Assembly: GCA_019359715.1 (NCBI GenBank)
Contig: JAHHGS010000118.1
Location: 1 to 36,222 of the forward strand
Length of the DNA: 36,222 nucleotides
Direction: 5' to 3'
Source: Aphanocapsa sp. GSE-SYN-MK-11-07L
Lineage (GTDB): Bacteria; Cyanobacteriota; Cyanobacteriia; Thermosynechococcales; Thermosynechococcaceae
Shown here: positions 8,718-17,284 of the stretch, in pieces
How the letters are laid out: each line of letters starts with the position of its first letter
Numbering within the stretch: position 1 is the stretch's first letter
Notes under the pieces: model-generated
What the model was told of the DNA's origin: nothing
What the model saw: only the letters and a program-made list of their open reading frames with translations
The model's database searches: none
Translations under genes and position numbers: made by a program

Positions 8718-9450
8718 AATCTCGACTTACCAAAACATAGCCCCTTGTCTGACCTGAAACGGAGTCTTGGGTCGCCATTGCCTGCCATAGCTCTGCTGTT
8801 TTGACCCAAACGGGCGGATATTTGTAGCGGGAAACATCCAGAATTAAAATCCGATCGCTGCCTTTGTGGTAGGCGGCGATCGGGGAAATGTGTCCGCCTC
8901 TCTCCTGGTTAATTTCTTTACGTAAATAGTTAACTAGTAGAAAATTATCGGTCTGGTTTAAAGTCTCCATCACCTGCTGCCGAAATTGCTCAAGGCTGGT
9001 TTCTGCGGCATGGTAAACCTGGACTTTAACTGGATAGCTGGCTAAAAGTTGACCCAATTGAGCCAGCGTCATCCCTTGCCGCCCCACTACTTCCGGGCTG
9101 ATCACGCTGCGGGCTTGCTGATTGTCAAAAAAATTCTCTTGAGTGAAGACCCGATGAGGCCCGTAGCGAGGATCAGCAGGGGCGGGAATCGCCAGCGCGT
9201 TCAGCACCATCACCATGCTGGCGACCCCGCAGTAGGCTTGGCTATTTTGGGTCATAAACTGGATACTCAGCGGCCAGTAATCCTGCTTGCTTTTGCTTTT
9301 CAGCAATAGCCGCTCGCCCTCAGGCGAATTGAAATTGATCAGATTCGGCTGAAGCGGTAAGGTTTGGGCCAGCAGACCAGTCCCGCTTAATAAGCAAGCG
9401 ATCGCTGAGCCTGGCAGTAAACTCTTAACGATGAGGCGATTGATTTGCAT
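8716..9450 (-). CDS. Phytochelatin synthase-like protein (glutathione-specific cysteine protease fold)
   Basis: A 244-residue protein with an N-terminal hydrophobic signal (about 8-29), so probably exported or membrane-anchored. The papain-like phytochelatin synthase core follows. The catalytic triad is clear: Cys74 in QAYCGVASM, His187 in GGHISPIAAYH and Asp205 in ILDVSRY. The spacing matches the bacterial half-size enzyme of Nostoc (Cys70/His183/Asp201). Such short enzymes mainly hydrolyse glutathione to gamma-glutamylcysteine and glycine, with weak phytochelatin synthesis. They lack the C-terminal metal-sensing domain of the eukaryotic enzymes. The gene starts 16 bp after the decarboxylase gene on the same strand, so co-transcription is likely. 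Confidence 0.9.
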   Translation of the reverse strand: MQINRLIVKSLLPGSAIACLLSGTGLLAQTLPLQPNLINFNSPEGERLLLKSKSKQDYWPLSIQFMTQNSQAYCGVASMVMVLNALAIPAPADPRYGPHRVFTQENFFDNQQARSVISPEVVGRQGMTLAQLGQLLASYPVKVQVYHAAETSLEQFRQQVMETLNQTDNFLLVNYLRKEINQERGGHISPIAAYHKGSDRILILDVSRYKYPPVWVKTAELWQAMATQDSVSGQTRGYVLVSRD

Positions 9451-9466
9451 AGTGCTTAGGCATTCG

Positions 9467-11107
9467 CTAACTTGTGGTCACAACCCGTTCTCCCAAAGCT
9501 TGGGTCAATCGGTTTAAAGCGGCGGACATATCGTGCTTTTCGAGGTGAACATCCAGAATGCAAAAGCTTTCTAAGTGCGATCGGCTAGCCGACAAGGCTG
9601 CCGCTAGTTCATCCTCGGTGTGAATCTCGAACCCGCAACCCGTGCCTAAAATTTCTGGAATCCGGCTGTATTGCCAGTTCAGGACATCGTTAAACTTACC
9701 ATCCAGCATCGGGCGCTCAGTCCCATAGCCCTGGTTGTTCAAGACAACGATGATCGGATTGAGTCCATAACGGGCGATCGCCGACAGTTCCATGCCCGTC
9801 ATTTGAAAGGCACCATCGCCCACTAGCACCAGCGGGCGGGCACTTGGTTCAGCCAACTGAGCGCCTAAGCTAGCCGGAACAGCAAACCCAAGCGAAGCAT
9901 AGTAAGCTGGCGATAAAAAGCGAGTTCTGCCGTGAATAAACATGCCTAAGCCGCCAAACAGGGCATCGCCGACATCGGCAATCACAATCGTGTCGTCACT
10001 CAAAAATGAGTTTAACTGCTCAAATAAGCGGGCGATCGTGACTGCTTGGTTTGGAACAACCTCAAACTTGAGCGGACGATGAGATGAAGGAGGAAGGTTT
10101 AATTCTCGACGCTGAATCTTGGCTTGGATCAAGCCCTGGACAAAATCTTGCAGGCGAATCTGGTCATAGCTGTGGAGCTGAATCGATGTTTTTTCACTCG
10201 TGACGTAGATAGACCGTTTGGGATCAAGGTGAGCTGTAAATAACCCCAAATTGAGGTCGGTTAGGAACACGCCTAATAGAATCAGGCAATCGCTCGATTC
10301 CACATACTGACGGGCAAATTCACTCCCTAAGGCACCAGCGTAAAGCCCGACATGGTTGGGGTGAGGCTCGTTCAGCACCGATTTCCCCAGAATTGTTTCG
10401 GCAACGGGGATGTTTGTGGTTTCAGTTAACTGGAGCAGCGCATCCTGTAATCCAAAGCGGTGGATCTCAACATCAGCTAGAATCACGGGCTGCTGGGCAG
10501 CATTGATCAGCCCCACTGCTTCCTTGAGGGCTTCGGCCAAGGTGTCTGGATCGCTGATCTCTGGCGGACTGCTGGTCTGAAGGTCTGGATTGCCAGGTTT
10601 GTTCACCATGTCGCGAGGCAGTTCAATGTAGACCGGACGCTTATAGCGGTTGGCCGCCGCCAGAACGCGATCGATCTCGGCAAAGGCAGTCCGGGGATTG
10701 TCTAGCACCGTTGCGGCGACGGTCAGTTCTTGAAAAATTTTGAACTGAGTATCAAAGTTGCGGACTTTATGGTGCAGCAGCGGATTCTTAATGCACTCGG
10801 TGGTGCCTGGGGCGCCGCTAATCACAACGACCGGAGATTTTTCGGCAAAAGCTTGGGCAGTCGTATTGGCAATCTTCAGTCCCCCGACAGAATAGGTGAC
10901 GCAAACGCAGCCTAAGCCTTGCAGGCGGGCGTAGGCATCAGCAGCAAAGCCAGCTCCTTGCTCATCACAGGTGTTGATGAACTGGATTGGACTCTCTTCC
11001 AGCAGCTTATTAAAGCCCAGCACAAAATCACCAGGGACACCGAACACATGCTGAATCCCGTGGGCTAGAAGGCGTTGAATCAAGTAGGTGCCAATTGAAT
11101 CGCTCAT
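9467..11107 (-). CDS. Thiamine diphosphate-dependent 2-oxoacid decarboxylase (pyruvate/indolepyruvate decarboxylase family)
   Basis: A 546-residue enzyme with the three domains of the pyruvate decarboxylase family. The N-terminal pyrimidine-binding domain carries Glu49 in CDEQGAGFAADAYAR. The family's paired histidines are H112-H113 in LLHHKVR. The C-terminal diphosphate-binding motif begins GDGAFQM (about 430) and ends at NNQGYG (457-462). It would decarboxylate pyruvate, indolepyruvate or a similar 2-oxoacid to an aldehyde in the cytoplasm. The substrate cannot be assigned from sequence alone. The paired histidines argue for a decarboxylase rather than an acetolactate synthase. Upstream by 89 bp is an FAD monooxygenase gene and downstream by 16 bp the phytochelatin synthase-like gene, all on the minus strand. 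Confidence 0.85.
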   Translation of the reverse strand: MSDSIGTYLIQRLLAHGIQHVFGVPGDFVLGFNKLLEESPIQFINTCDEQGAGFAADAYARLQGLGCVCVTYSVGGLKIANTTAQAFAEKSPVVVISGAPGTTECIKNPLLHHKVRNFDTQFKIFQELTVAATVLDNPRTAFAEIDRVLAAANRYKRPVYIELPRDMVNKPGNPDLQTSSPPEISDPDTLAEALKEAVGLINAAQQPVILADVEIHRFGLQDALLQLTETTNIPVAETILGKSVLNEPHPNHVGLYAGALGSEFARQYVESSDCLILLGVFLTDLNLGLFTAHLDPKRSIYVTSEKTSIQLHSYDQIRLQDFVQGLIQAKIQRRELNLPPSSHRPLKFEVVPNQAVTIARLFEQLNSFLSDDTIVIADVGDALFGGLGMFIHGRTRFLSPAYYASLGFAVPASLGAQLAEPSARPLVLVGDGAFQMTGMELSAIARYGLNPIIVVLNNQGYGTERPMLDGKFNDVLNWQYSRIPEILGTGCGFEIHTEDELAAALSASRSHLESFCILDVHLEKHDMSAALNRLTQALGERVVTTS

Positions 11108-11196
11108 CGCCTCAATCCTCCAAGTTGATGTCAGCTCTTACTCAACTGTAATCGCAAGCTCAAGACTTCATGTTTATATTCCATATCGAATCTAAG

Positions 11197-12360
11197 TTAT
11201 CTCTCTAAACTGATGTTGTAGAGCCAATCTTCAAAGGCCGCCTGCGCTACGTGCGCTTGTTCCATTACCCCCAGCAAGACAGTTTTGCTGTCAGGGTCAT
11301 AAGAACGACTGCCCTGGACTGAACTGCGAACTTGAATAATCTGAGTCCGATAGACGCGGCTGTGTTCATAACTGGCTAAGGCGGCTGCGATCGTCGGCTG
11401 CTCAGCCAGGCAATGGGCAAGTTCCCAAGCATCTTCAAAGGCCATATTGGCCCCTTGCCCCAAGGACGGCACCATCGGATGGGCGGCATCCCCCAACAGC
11501 GTCAGATTGCGATCGCTCCACGTTGCCAAAGGCGGTCGGTCATAGATGGGGCGCTCAATGATGGCTGTTGGTGGCGTTGCTTCGACGATCGCTTCTACCG
11601 GGGCAGCCCAATTGGCAAAGGTTTCCAGGACGCGTGATTTGACCGTTTCAGGGCTGTCTGACTGTAAACCTTCTGCCATCAGCGCCCCAGCACTCCAAAA
11701 AAATTGCCCGTTTCCGACATCGACCAAGAGAAAATTCTTTCCCTCGGCACCGTTGACGATGGTGGCGGTGTGCTGCGATAGCAGTTCATCTTGATAGGGA
11801 ATCACGGCTCGCCAAGATAAACGACCCGCATAGCAAGGTGAACCGTCCTTAACTAAGCGTTGCCGAATCAGGGAATGAATGCCGTCAGCCCCAATCAGCA
11901 GATCTACGTTGCTGGTTTGACCATTGCTGAACTGAATTTGAACCCCGCGATCGCAGGATGCAAAATCAACACACTGATGATCGAGATGAATGATCTCGGT
12001 CGGCAACCGGGAGATTAAGGTTGCTTGTAGATCTGACCATCGCAGGTTCAACATTGGGTAGCTGTATTTCTCGGTCAGCGTCAATTGATTTTGCCCGAAC
12101 AGATCTCCCGTGCTGCTTTGGAGTTTGACTTGATGGGTTTCGCTGCCTAGGCGTTTCAATGTTTCAACGATTCCGGGCGCAATTGCATCCAAAACCTTTA
12201 ACCCATTCGGAAATAGCGTCAAACCGGCTCCAATCGGTTGCAGTTCTTGCGCTTTCTCATAAACTTGGGTCGGGATGCCTTGTTGTTGGAGGGCGATCGC
12301 CGCCGCCAACCCTCCCAAGCCAGCTCCGACAATCCCGACTTCAAGCTGCTGAATCTTCAT
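11197..12360 (-). CDS. FAD-dependent aromatic-type monooxygenase
   Basis: A 387-residue group A flavoprotein monooxygenase (p-hydroxybenzoate hydroxylase fold). The FAD-binding GAGLGGLAAAIAL motif sits near residue 12, with the acidic end of the fold in VYEKA. A DG motif appears in LLIGADGIHSLIR (about 155-170), and the second FAD motif LLGDAAHPMVPSLGQGANMA near 300. The family includes salicylate hydroxylase-like and zeaxanthin epoxidase-like enzymes, and the substrate here is unknown. The ATG at 12360 places the Rossmann motif at the usual distance. An in-frame ATG at 12399 would add 13 unusual residues. It is first in a minus-strand run with the decarboxylase and phytochelatin synthase-like genes. 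Confidence 0.87.
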   Translation of the reverse strand: MKIQQLEVGIVGAGLGGLAAAIALQQQGIPTQVYEKAQELQPIGAGLTLFPNGLKVLDAIAPGIVETLKRLGSETHQVKLQSSTGDLFGQNQLTLTEKYSYPMLNLRWSDLQATLISRLPTEIIHLDHQCVDFASCDRGVQIQFSNGQTSNVDLLIGADGIHSLIRQRLVKDGSPCYAGRLSWRAVIPYQDELLSQHTATIVNGAEGKNFLLVDVGNGQFFWSAGALMAEGLQSDSPETVKSRVLETFANWAAPVEAIVEATPPTAIIERPIYDRPPLATWSDRNLTLLGDAAHPMVPSLGQGANMAFEDAWELAHCLAEQPTIAAALASYEHSRVYRTQIIQVRSSVQGSRSYDPDSKTVLLGVMEQAHVAQAAFEDWLYNISLER

Positions 12361-12475
12361 GATTTTGTTTTCCCGCATCCTGGTGTAAGAGTGACTCATT
12401 GCCTAGATTGGCTCACCTCAAAATCTACCCCAAAGCATCCTAGCCTTATGATCTAAAAAGTCCTCAGCGATCGCC

Positions 12476-13663
12476 ATGACTTCAGACCCCAAAATTACTT
12501 CTGCGGTGCAACGTCTTTACGACACCTACCCCTTTCCGCCCGACCCCCTCACCGATGCGCCGCCGCCGGGGTATAACTGGCGCTGGCACTGGCAAGCCGC
12601 CTACAGCTTTTGTACTGGACGAAAACCCGCCCAGCCAGGGATTCGGATTTTAGATGCGGGCTGTGGCACAGGCGTCGGGACAGAATATCTCTGTCATTTA
12701 AATCCGCAAGCGCAGGTAACGGCGATCGACCTTAGCCCTGGGGCGCTGGCAGTGGCCCAGGAGCGCTGTCAACGCACCGCCGCCAATAACGTTGAATTTC
12801 ACAACCTGAGCCTTTACGACGTAGACCAACTGGCTGGGGAATTTGACCTAATTAACTGCGTTGGGGTGCTGCACCATCTGCCGGATCCAATTCGGGGCAT
12901 GCAGGCGCTCTCCCGTAAGCTTGCCCCCGGTGGCTTGCTGCACATTTTCGTCTATGGCGAGCTGGGGCGGTGGGAAATTAGCCTGATGCAAGAGGCGATC
13001 GCCCTGATTCAACAAGCGCAGCGGGGCGACTATCAAGACGGGGTAGCAGTTGGGCGCAAAATCTTTGCCGCCCTACCAGAGAAAAATCGGCTGCGGCAGC
13101 GAGAGCAGCAGCGCTGGTCGTTGGAAAACCACTGGGATGCTTCATTTGCTGATATGTATGTGCATCCGCAAGAGGTAGACTACAACATTGAGTCTTTGTT
13201 TGAGCTAATTGAGGCGTCTGGGCTAGAGTTTGTTGGCTTTTCTAACCCGAAAACCTGGCAGCTAGAGCGGGTGTTAGGCGAAGCGCCAGAGTTAATTGCC
13301 AGAGCCAATTCACTGTCCGATCGCCAGAAATATCGCCTGATTGAAGTCCTCGATCCAGAGGCGATCGCCCATTATGAATTCTTCTTGGCTCGCCCGCCTT
13401 TTGTCAAAACAGACTGGGCTGAAGATGCGGCTCTGCTAGCCGCGATCCCTGAACGCAACCCCTGCCTTGACGGTTGGCCGAGCAATTGTCTATTCAATTA
13501 CAACTATGAGATTGTCCGTTTGACGGATCCAGAATTCACCTTTCTGCAAGCCTGTGATCGCAACCACAGCGTCGGTGAAATTTTGGCTGGGTTTGATTTG
13601 GCAGGCGTGCGATCGCTGCTCAACCAACAACTGATTCTGCTCACCGGTCAAACTTGCGGTTAG
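12476..13663 (+). CDS. Class I SAM-dependent methyltransferase
   Basis: A 395-residue protein. It begins with a YDTYPFPPDP segment. The SAM-binding motif I is ILDAGCGTGVG (about 58-68), followed by the acidic strand AIDLSPGAL and the post-motif VGVLHHLPDP. This is the class I (Rossmann) fold of small-molecule methyltransferases. About 200 residues beyond the catalytic domain include SLFELIEASGLEF and a C-terminal NYNYEIVRLTDPEF segment, often seen in a conserved cyanobacterial/proteobacterial subgroup. The substrate is unknown. The start ATG 12476 follows a HIP1 sequence. It is divergent from the monooxygenase gene with a 115-bp shared upstream region. Confidence 0.88.
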   Translation: MTSDPKITSAVQRLYDTYPFPPDPLTDAPPPGYNWRWHWQAAYSFCTGRKPAQPGIRILDAGCGTGVGTEYLCHLNPQAQVTAIDLSPGALAVAQERCQRTAANNVEFHNLSLYDVDQLAGEFDLINCVGVLHHLPDPIRGMQALSRKLAPGGLLHIFVYGELGRWEISLMQEAIALIQQAQRGDYQDGVAVGRKIFAALPEKNRLRQREQQRWSLENHWDASFADMYVHPQEVDYNIESLFELIEASGLEFVGFSNPKTWQLERVLGEAPELIARANSLSDRQKYRLIEVLDPEAIAHYEFFLARPPFVKTDWAEDAALLAAIPERNPCLDGWPSNCLFNYNYEIVRLTDPEFTFLQACDRNHSVGEILAGFDLAGVRSLLNQQLILLTGQTCG

Positions 13664-13704
13664 GCAATTTTAATTGTTCCTACCCTATCCATTCTGGTAT
13701 ATGC
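13660..13704 (-). pseudogene. Fragment resembling the 3' end of the cupredoxin gene
   Basis: Read on the minus strand this stretch encodes AYTRMDRVGTIKIA and a stop. The intact cupredoxin gene 0.97 kb away ends GHTEAGMVGTIKIA and a stop. The 17 bases at 13664-13680 and 14633-14649 (GCAATTTTAATTGTTCC) are nearly identical and weaker similarity continues outward. It looks like the remaining end of a duplicated cupredoxin gene, fused against the methyltransferase stop. It is short, so chance cannot be excluded. Confidence 0.35.
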
Positions 13705-13730
13705 AGTTGCTTGATGGCTATTGGTGACTT

Positions 13731-14324
13731 TCAGGCGTATGCTCGGAGTCGCTCAATGTATTCATTCACTTTTGCTTCAAATTCAGACCAGTAGCCGTCA
13801 TATTTGTTTTGTCGGTCAAGACTTCTAGCAAAATCAATTTCTTGCAGAATTTCTTCGCATTGCTCAACATTTGCGCCATCCATTCCGTAAAGAATGCCTG
13901 CTGGCCATTCATGTTGCGAAAAGCTAAACCAGTTGATCAGAGTTTTCAATAAATTTGCCCTGATTTCTTCACGCGGCTCTAAGCTGTAAGCCTCTTTGAA
14001 TAGCGCAAGTTCCGTTTTGTCTTTCAGAGAGGGGTGAGGAGATTTGAGTGCATAAAGATTGCTGGCTGTTCTCGCTAGCCATGCAACGCTGCTTGCATCT
14101 CTTCCCAAATATCCGTCGAGCAGAACGGGATAAACTAGATTTTCATAAATCTCGTGCCTTACTTTGTGCCCATAATTCCCCGCTTCCAAAAAAGAGAAAA
14201 CCCAAGCTCGCTTCTGATCCAATGTTTTAAACGTCGCAATAAACGAATCAAAAGCAACCTTCGTTTCGACCTTTCTTCCTGAGTTTTTTAAAGATATGAA
14301 TTGTTCATATAAATCTGCATTCAT
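13731..14324 (-). CDS. Unrecognised helical protein
   Basis: A 197-residue soluble protein beginning MNADLYEQFISLKNSGRK. I do not recognise a family. It is Glu/Leu/Ala-rich and appears all-helical, with motifs such as RAWVFSFLEAGNYGHKVRHEIYE. The composition, helical-repeat look and absence of a signal suggest a cytoplasmic protein, perhaps of an immunity or accessory type, but this is only a guess. The gene is visibly AT-richer than its neighbours. It lies between two copies of the cupredoxin 3' end, which suggests it was brought in by a recombination or insertion event. The ATG at 14324 has no strong ribosome site. Confidence 0.6.
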   Translation of the reverse strand: MNADLYEQFISLKNSGRKVETKVAFDSFIATFKTLDQKRAWVFSFLEAGNYGHKVRHEIYENLVYPVLLDGYLGRDASSVAWLARTASNLYALKSPHPSLKDKTELALFKEAYSLEPREEIRANLLKTLINWFSFSQHEWPAGILYGMDGANVEQCEEILQEIDFARSLDRQNKYDGYWSEFEAKVNEYIERLRAYA

Positions 14325-14629
14325 CCTCTTTCACAATAAGTCCTCCGTAAATTAAGTTTTCTGGCATTGGAAGGTTAAATTATCTGGTCGTGCAACATCT
14401 GCAATCCTTCCTGGTCGTCTCGCCTAGATGCTAACGGTTGCTCTCGATACATCTACATCCAGCGTTTCCGACACGGCAGCTATCTTGGTCTAACTCCAAT
14501 CCCGTTGCTCCTTTAAATTGCCTCGCACTCATCTAACCTTTGCCCAAGAGTTCTTGGAGATAACTGCGGTTCACTTGACTTAATTCAAAAGACTGTTTTG
14601 TCATCAACTTTTAACCAAAAACGCCTCTA
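14325..14629. other. Noncoding interval beside the unrecognised gene
   Basis: About 300 bp with no convincing gene. A short plus-strand frame near 14450-14525 reads like a protein fragment (QRFRHGSYLGLTP) but has no start and no similarity I can defend. No strong hairpin is visible. It lies inside the segment bracketed by the duplicated cupredoxin end. Confidence 0.4.
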
Positions 14630-15088
14630 CTAAGCAATTTTAATTGTTCCCACCATGCCAGCTTCGGTATGGCCGGGAATCACGCAGCGCAGGGAGTAGG
14701 TGCCGGGACGAATCGCCACAAACACCCATTCGGCTTGGGTGCCAGGGCGCAGTTCTAGCTCATTGATCGCACCTTTAATTTCAACATTGCCCGCATCCAC
14801 CTTCTGCGTCCAAATTGCTCCGGCAAAGTCCTTGGCGGTGAAGTAGTGCTTGACGGGGCTGGGGTTGCTCAGAATTAGCTTATAGCGCTTGCCAGCAGCA
14901 AAAGCCATATCCGCCGGAAAAAACTTGAGGTCGCCAGCTAGACTCCCCAACTCAACTTTTACTTCTTTGGCAGGCTGCTTATTTGGTGCCAGAGGAGCGG
15001 CGATCGCTCGATCAATACCCACCAGACTAAGGGCGATCGCTAGAACCAAGCTACACAGAACGCGAAGCCATTGATGCAAATTAAACAT
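14630..15088 (-). CDS. Exported cupredoxin (type I copper protein)
   Basis: A 152-residue protein with a Sec signal peptide (hydrophobic core about 9-24, likely cleavage after AIA near residue 31). A plastocyanin-like beta-barrel follows. The type I copper ligands are visible: His81 in PVKHYF, then Cys135, His140 and Met145 in RCVIPGHTEAGM. The C-x4-H-x4-M spacing is typical of the cupredoxin 1 family. It is probably a periplasmic or lumenal electron carrier or copper-binding protein. It is not plastocyanin itself, because the surrounding sequence differs. The gene is divergent from the ABC exporter gene with a 166-bp shared upstream region. Confidence 0.85.
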   Translation of the reverse strand: MFNLHQWLRVLCSLVLAIALSLVGIDRAIAAPLAPNKQPAKEVKVELGSLAGDLKFFPADMAFAAGKRYKLILSNPSPVKHYFTAKDFAGAIWTQKVDAGNVEIKGAINELELRPGTQAEWVFVAIRPGTYSLRCVIPGHTEAGMVGTIKIA

Positions 15089-15254
15089 GGCTGATCATTA
15101 GGAACGGGATGTCCTTCTATTATCGTCTGTAGCTGAACTCCAGCGTCACAGTTATCACCATCGTTTACACTGACCATTACTGGGAAATTTATCTAGAGCA
15201 ATTTGCCTCTGTTTAACCCGTACTCGATCATTCGTTTGAGAAGTAGCAAAGCCG

Positions 15255-17219
15255 ATGAGTAAAGCTAACCGCCAGTTGTGGAACAAGTTTTTGGCGATCG
15301 CCCAGCCCTATTTTTATCCCACCGATCAAAAGCGCAGTGGCGCCGCCTTTCTATGGTTGTTGCTGTTATTAGTCGTGTTTTTATTTGCGGCTTTGTTTGT
15401 GATCGTCAGTGCGGTCAGTCTAAGCTTGCAAGCTTTATTTCCTCAGACGTTTGGCAGCGTAGCGGGTGGATTAGTCAAATTAATTAGCGGCATTATCAAC
15501 TCGCCAGGCTCGATTGTGATTGGCTTGATGTTGCTAATTCCAACGGCGATGGCTGTTGTTTTTCGGCGAAACTTAATTCCTCGTTGGCAACCTTGGGCAC
15601 TGTTGGGGCTGCTATTACTGCTGTCACTCTCGGTCAGCGGCTTAAATGTAATCATCAGCTTCGTGGGACGATTTTTTCAAACTGCGCTGGCTGAAAAGGA
15701 TCAGCCGACTTTTTGGCGGTTTTTATTTGTCTATGCTGGCGTGTTTGTCGTGGGTACGCCGATTGTAGTGATTTATCGCTACGTTCGAGACAAGCTAGGT
15801 CTGAAATGGCGCGAGTGGTTAACCAACAATTTTTTAGAGCGCTATTTTCGTAATCGGGCTTATTACGACATTAACAGCAGTGATAAAATTGACAACCCAG
15901 ACCAACGAATTGCTGAAGATATCAGGTCTTTTACAGTCACTTCTCTCGGCTTTCTGTTAATCATTTTAGGAAACGTAATTGACTTAATCTCATTCACTGG
16001 GATTCTGATTTTAATTTCTTTACCGCTGACGATCGCCCTAATTATCTACGCCACTTTTGGCACAGTAATTACGATTTTGATCGGCCGCCGATTAATTCGC
16101 CTTAATTTTAATCAACTGCGGCGAGAAGCAGATTTTCGCTATGGATTGGTGCATGTTCGAGACAACTCTGAAGCGATCGCCTTCTATCGGGGTGAAGAGC
16201 AGGAATCATCGCAGGTGCGACGGCGATTGACAGAGGTACTGCAAAATTTTAATTTTTTAATTGGCTGGCGGCGGAACCTGAGCTTTTTTACGACTAGCTA
16301 TGGCTATTTCATCATTATTTTGCCTTCAATTGTGGTTGCACCAATCTATTTCGCAGGCAAAATAGATTTTGGCGCGATCTCCCAGGCAGGCTTTGCCTTT
16401 AGTCAAGTTTTGGGGGCACTGTCAATTATCGTCGATCAGTTTGATGAGTTAAGTGCATTTATTGCGGGGATTGACCGTCTGGCCGGCTTTGCTGATGTCT
16501 TAGATCCTGAAGATAAAACTGCCAATGGTACAGCCGGAATCGATACGGTTGAAGATGGTCGCTTAGCCCTAGAACACGTTACCGTTTTAACCCCCAACGG
16601 AGAGCGCACCTTGGTTAAAGACCTGTCTGTGGCGCTGGAATCTGGCGGTGGGCTGGTGATTGTTGGGCACAGTGGAGTTGGGAAGAGTTCTGTCTTAAGG
16701 GCGATCGCTGGCTTGTGGAATGCGGGCACCGGTAAAATTACCCGCCCCCAACCCGACCAAATGCTGTTTTTACCCCAACGCCCTTATATGATTTTGGGCA
16801 CCCTGCGCGATCAGCTCCTGTATCCCCACACAGACAGCCATACTTCTGAGTCAGAACTGCAAAAGGCGCTCAAACTGGTGAACTTGGAGAGTCTGCCAGA
16901 GCGAGTTGGTGGGTTTGACGTTGAGTTGGACTGGGCTGATGTGCTCTCTCTGGGGGAACAGCAGCGCCTCGCTGTCGCTCGCTTGTTGCTGACTCGGCCA
17001 CCGTTTGCAATTTTAGATGAAGCCACCAGCGCTCTTGATTTGAAGAACGAACAACTGGTTTACGAGCAAATTCAATCGACGGCTTCGGCATTTATCAGCG
17101 TCGGGCATCGCCCCAGCCTGCTCAAGTACCATCAGCAAGTCTTAGAACTGAAAGACGACGGCAGTTGGGAGTTGTCGAGTAGCCAAGATTATGTGCCGAA
17201 GGCAGAAGTGTTTAGTTAA
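15255..17219 (+). CDS. ABC transporter, fused permease and ATP-binding protein (SbmA/BacA or ABCD-like)
   Basis: A 654-residue half-transporter. The membrane domain has hydrophobic segments near 31-57, 85-102, 114-136, 155-175, 230-280 and 350-368, and carries the EDIRSFTVTS segment characteristic of the ABC_membrane_2 (SbmA/BacA, ABCD, Rv1819c) group. The nucleotide-binding domain has Walker A GHSGVGKS (471-478), signature LSLGEQQR (564-571), Walker B FAILDEA (584-590) and switch His618. It would work as a homodimer in the inner membrane. Relatives move peptides, cobalamin or acyl compounds, and the substrate here is unknown. Start ATG 15255. The DUF559 cassette begins within about 25 bp of its stop. 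Confidence 0.92.
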   Translation: MSKANRQLWNKFLAIAQPYFYPTDQKRSGAAFLWLLLLLVVFLFAALFVIVSAVSLSLQALFPQTFGSVAGGLVKLISGIINSPGSIVIGLMLLIPTAMAVVFRRNLIPRWQPWALLGLLLLLSLSVSGLNVIISFVGRFFQTALAEKDQPTFWRFLFVYAGVFVVGTPIVVIYRYVRDKLGLKWREWLTNNFLERYFRNRAYYDINSSDKIDNPDQRIAEDIRSFTVTSLGFLLIILGNVIDLISFTGILILISLPLTIALIIYATFGTVITILIGRRLIRLNFNQLRREADFRYGLVHVRDNSEAIAFYRGEEQESSQVRRRLTEVLQNFNFLIGWRRNLSFFTTSYGYFIIILPSIVVAPIYFAGKIDFGAISQAGFAFSQVLGALSIIVDQFDELSAFIAGIDRLAGFADVLDPEDKTANGTAGIDTVEDGRLALEHVTVLTPNGERTLVKDLSVALESGGGLVIVGHSGVGKSSVLRAIAGLWNAGTGKITRPQPDQMLFLPQRPYMILGTLRDQLLYPHTDSHTSESELQKALKLVNLESLPERVGGFDVELDWADVLSLGEQQRLAVARLLLTRPPFAILDEATSALDLKNEQLVYEQIQSTASAFISVGHRPSLLKYHQQVLELKDDGSWELSSSQDYVPKAEVFS

Positions 17220-17241
17220 AAGCCAGCGATGGAGCCAAATC

Positions 17242-17284
17242 CTCGACCCACCCCGCCCTGCGGGCACCCCTCCCAGGAGGGGAT
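17242..17284 (+). repeat. Left 43-bp inverted repeat of the DUF559 cassette
   Basis: This 43-bp sequence matches the reverse complement of 17665-17707 at 40 of 43 positions. It contains two small hairpins, GCCC/GGGC and the palindrome CCCCTCC/GGAGGGG. Its inner end supplies the AGGAGG ribosome site and the first two bases of the ATG of the enclosed gene. Confidence 0.85.

Noticed and set aside
14450-14525. Plus-strand stretch reading RYIYIQRFRHGSYLGLTP, vaguely like an IS110-type transposase fragment
   Set aside because: No start codon or family motif, only about 25 residues, and no matching inverted repeats nearby.
17229-17282. ATG 17229 as the start of the DUF559 protein
   Set aside because: The extra 18 residues translate the left inverted repeat. 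Family similarity begins after ATG 17283.
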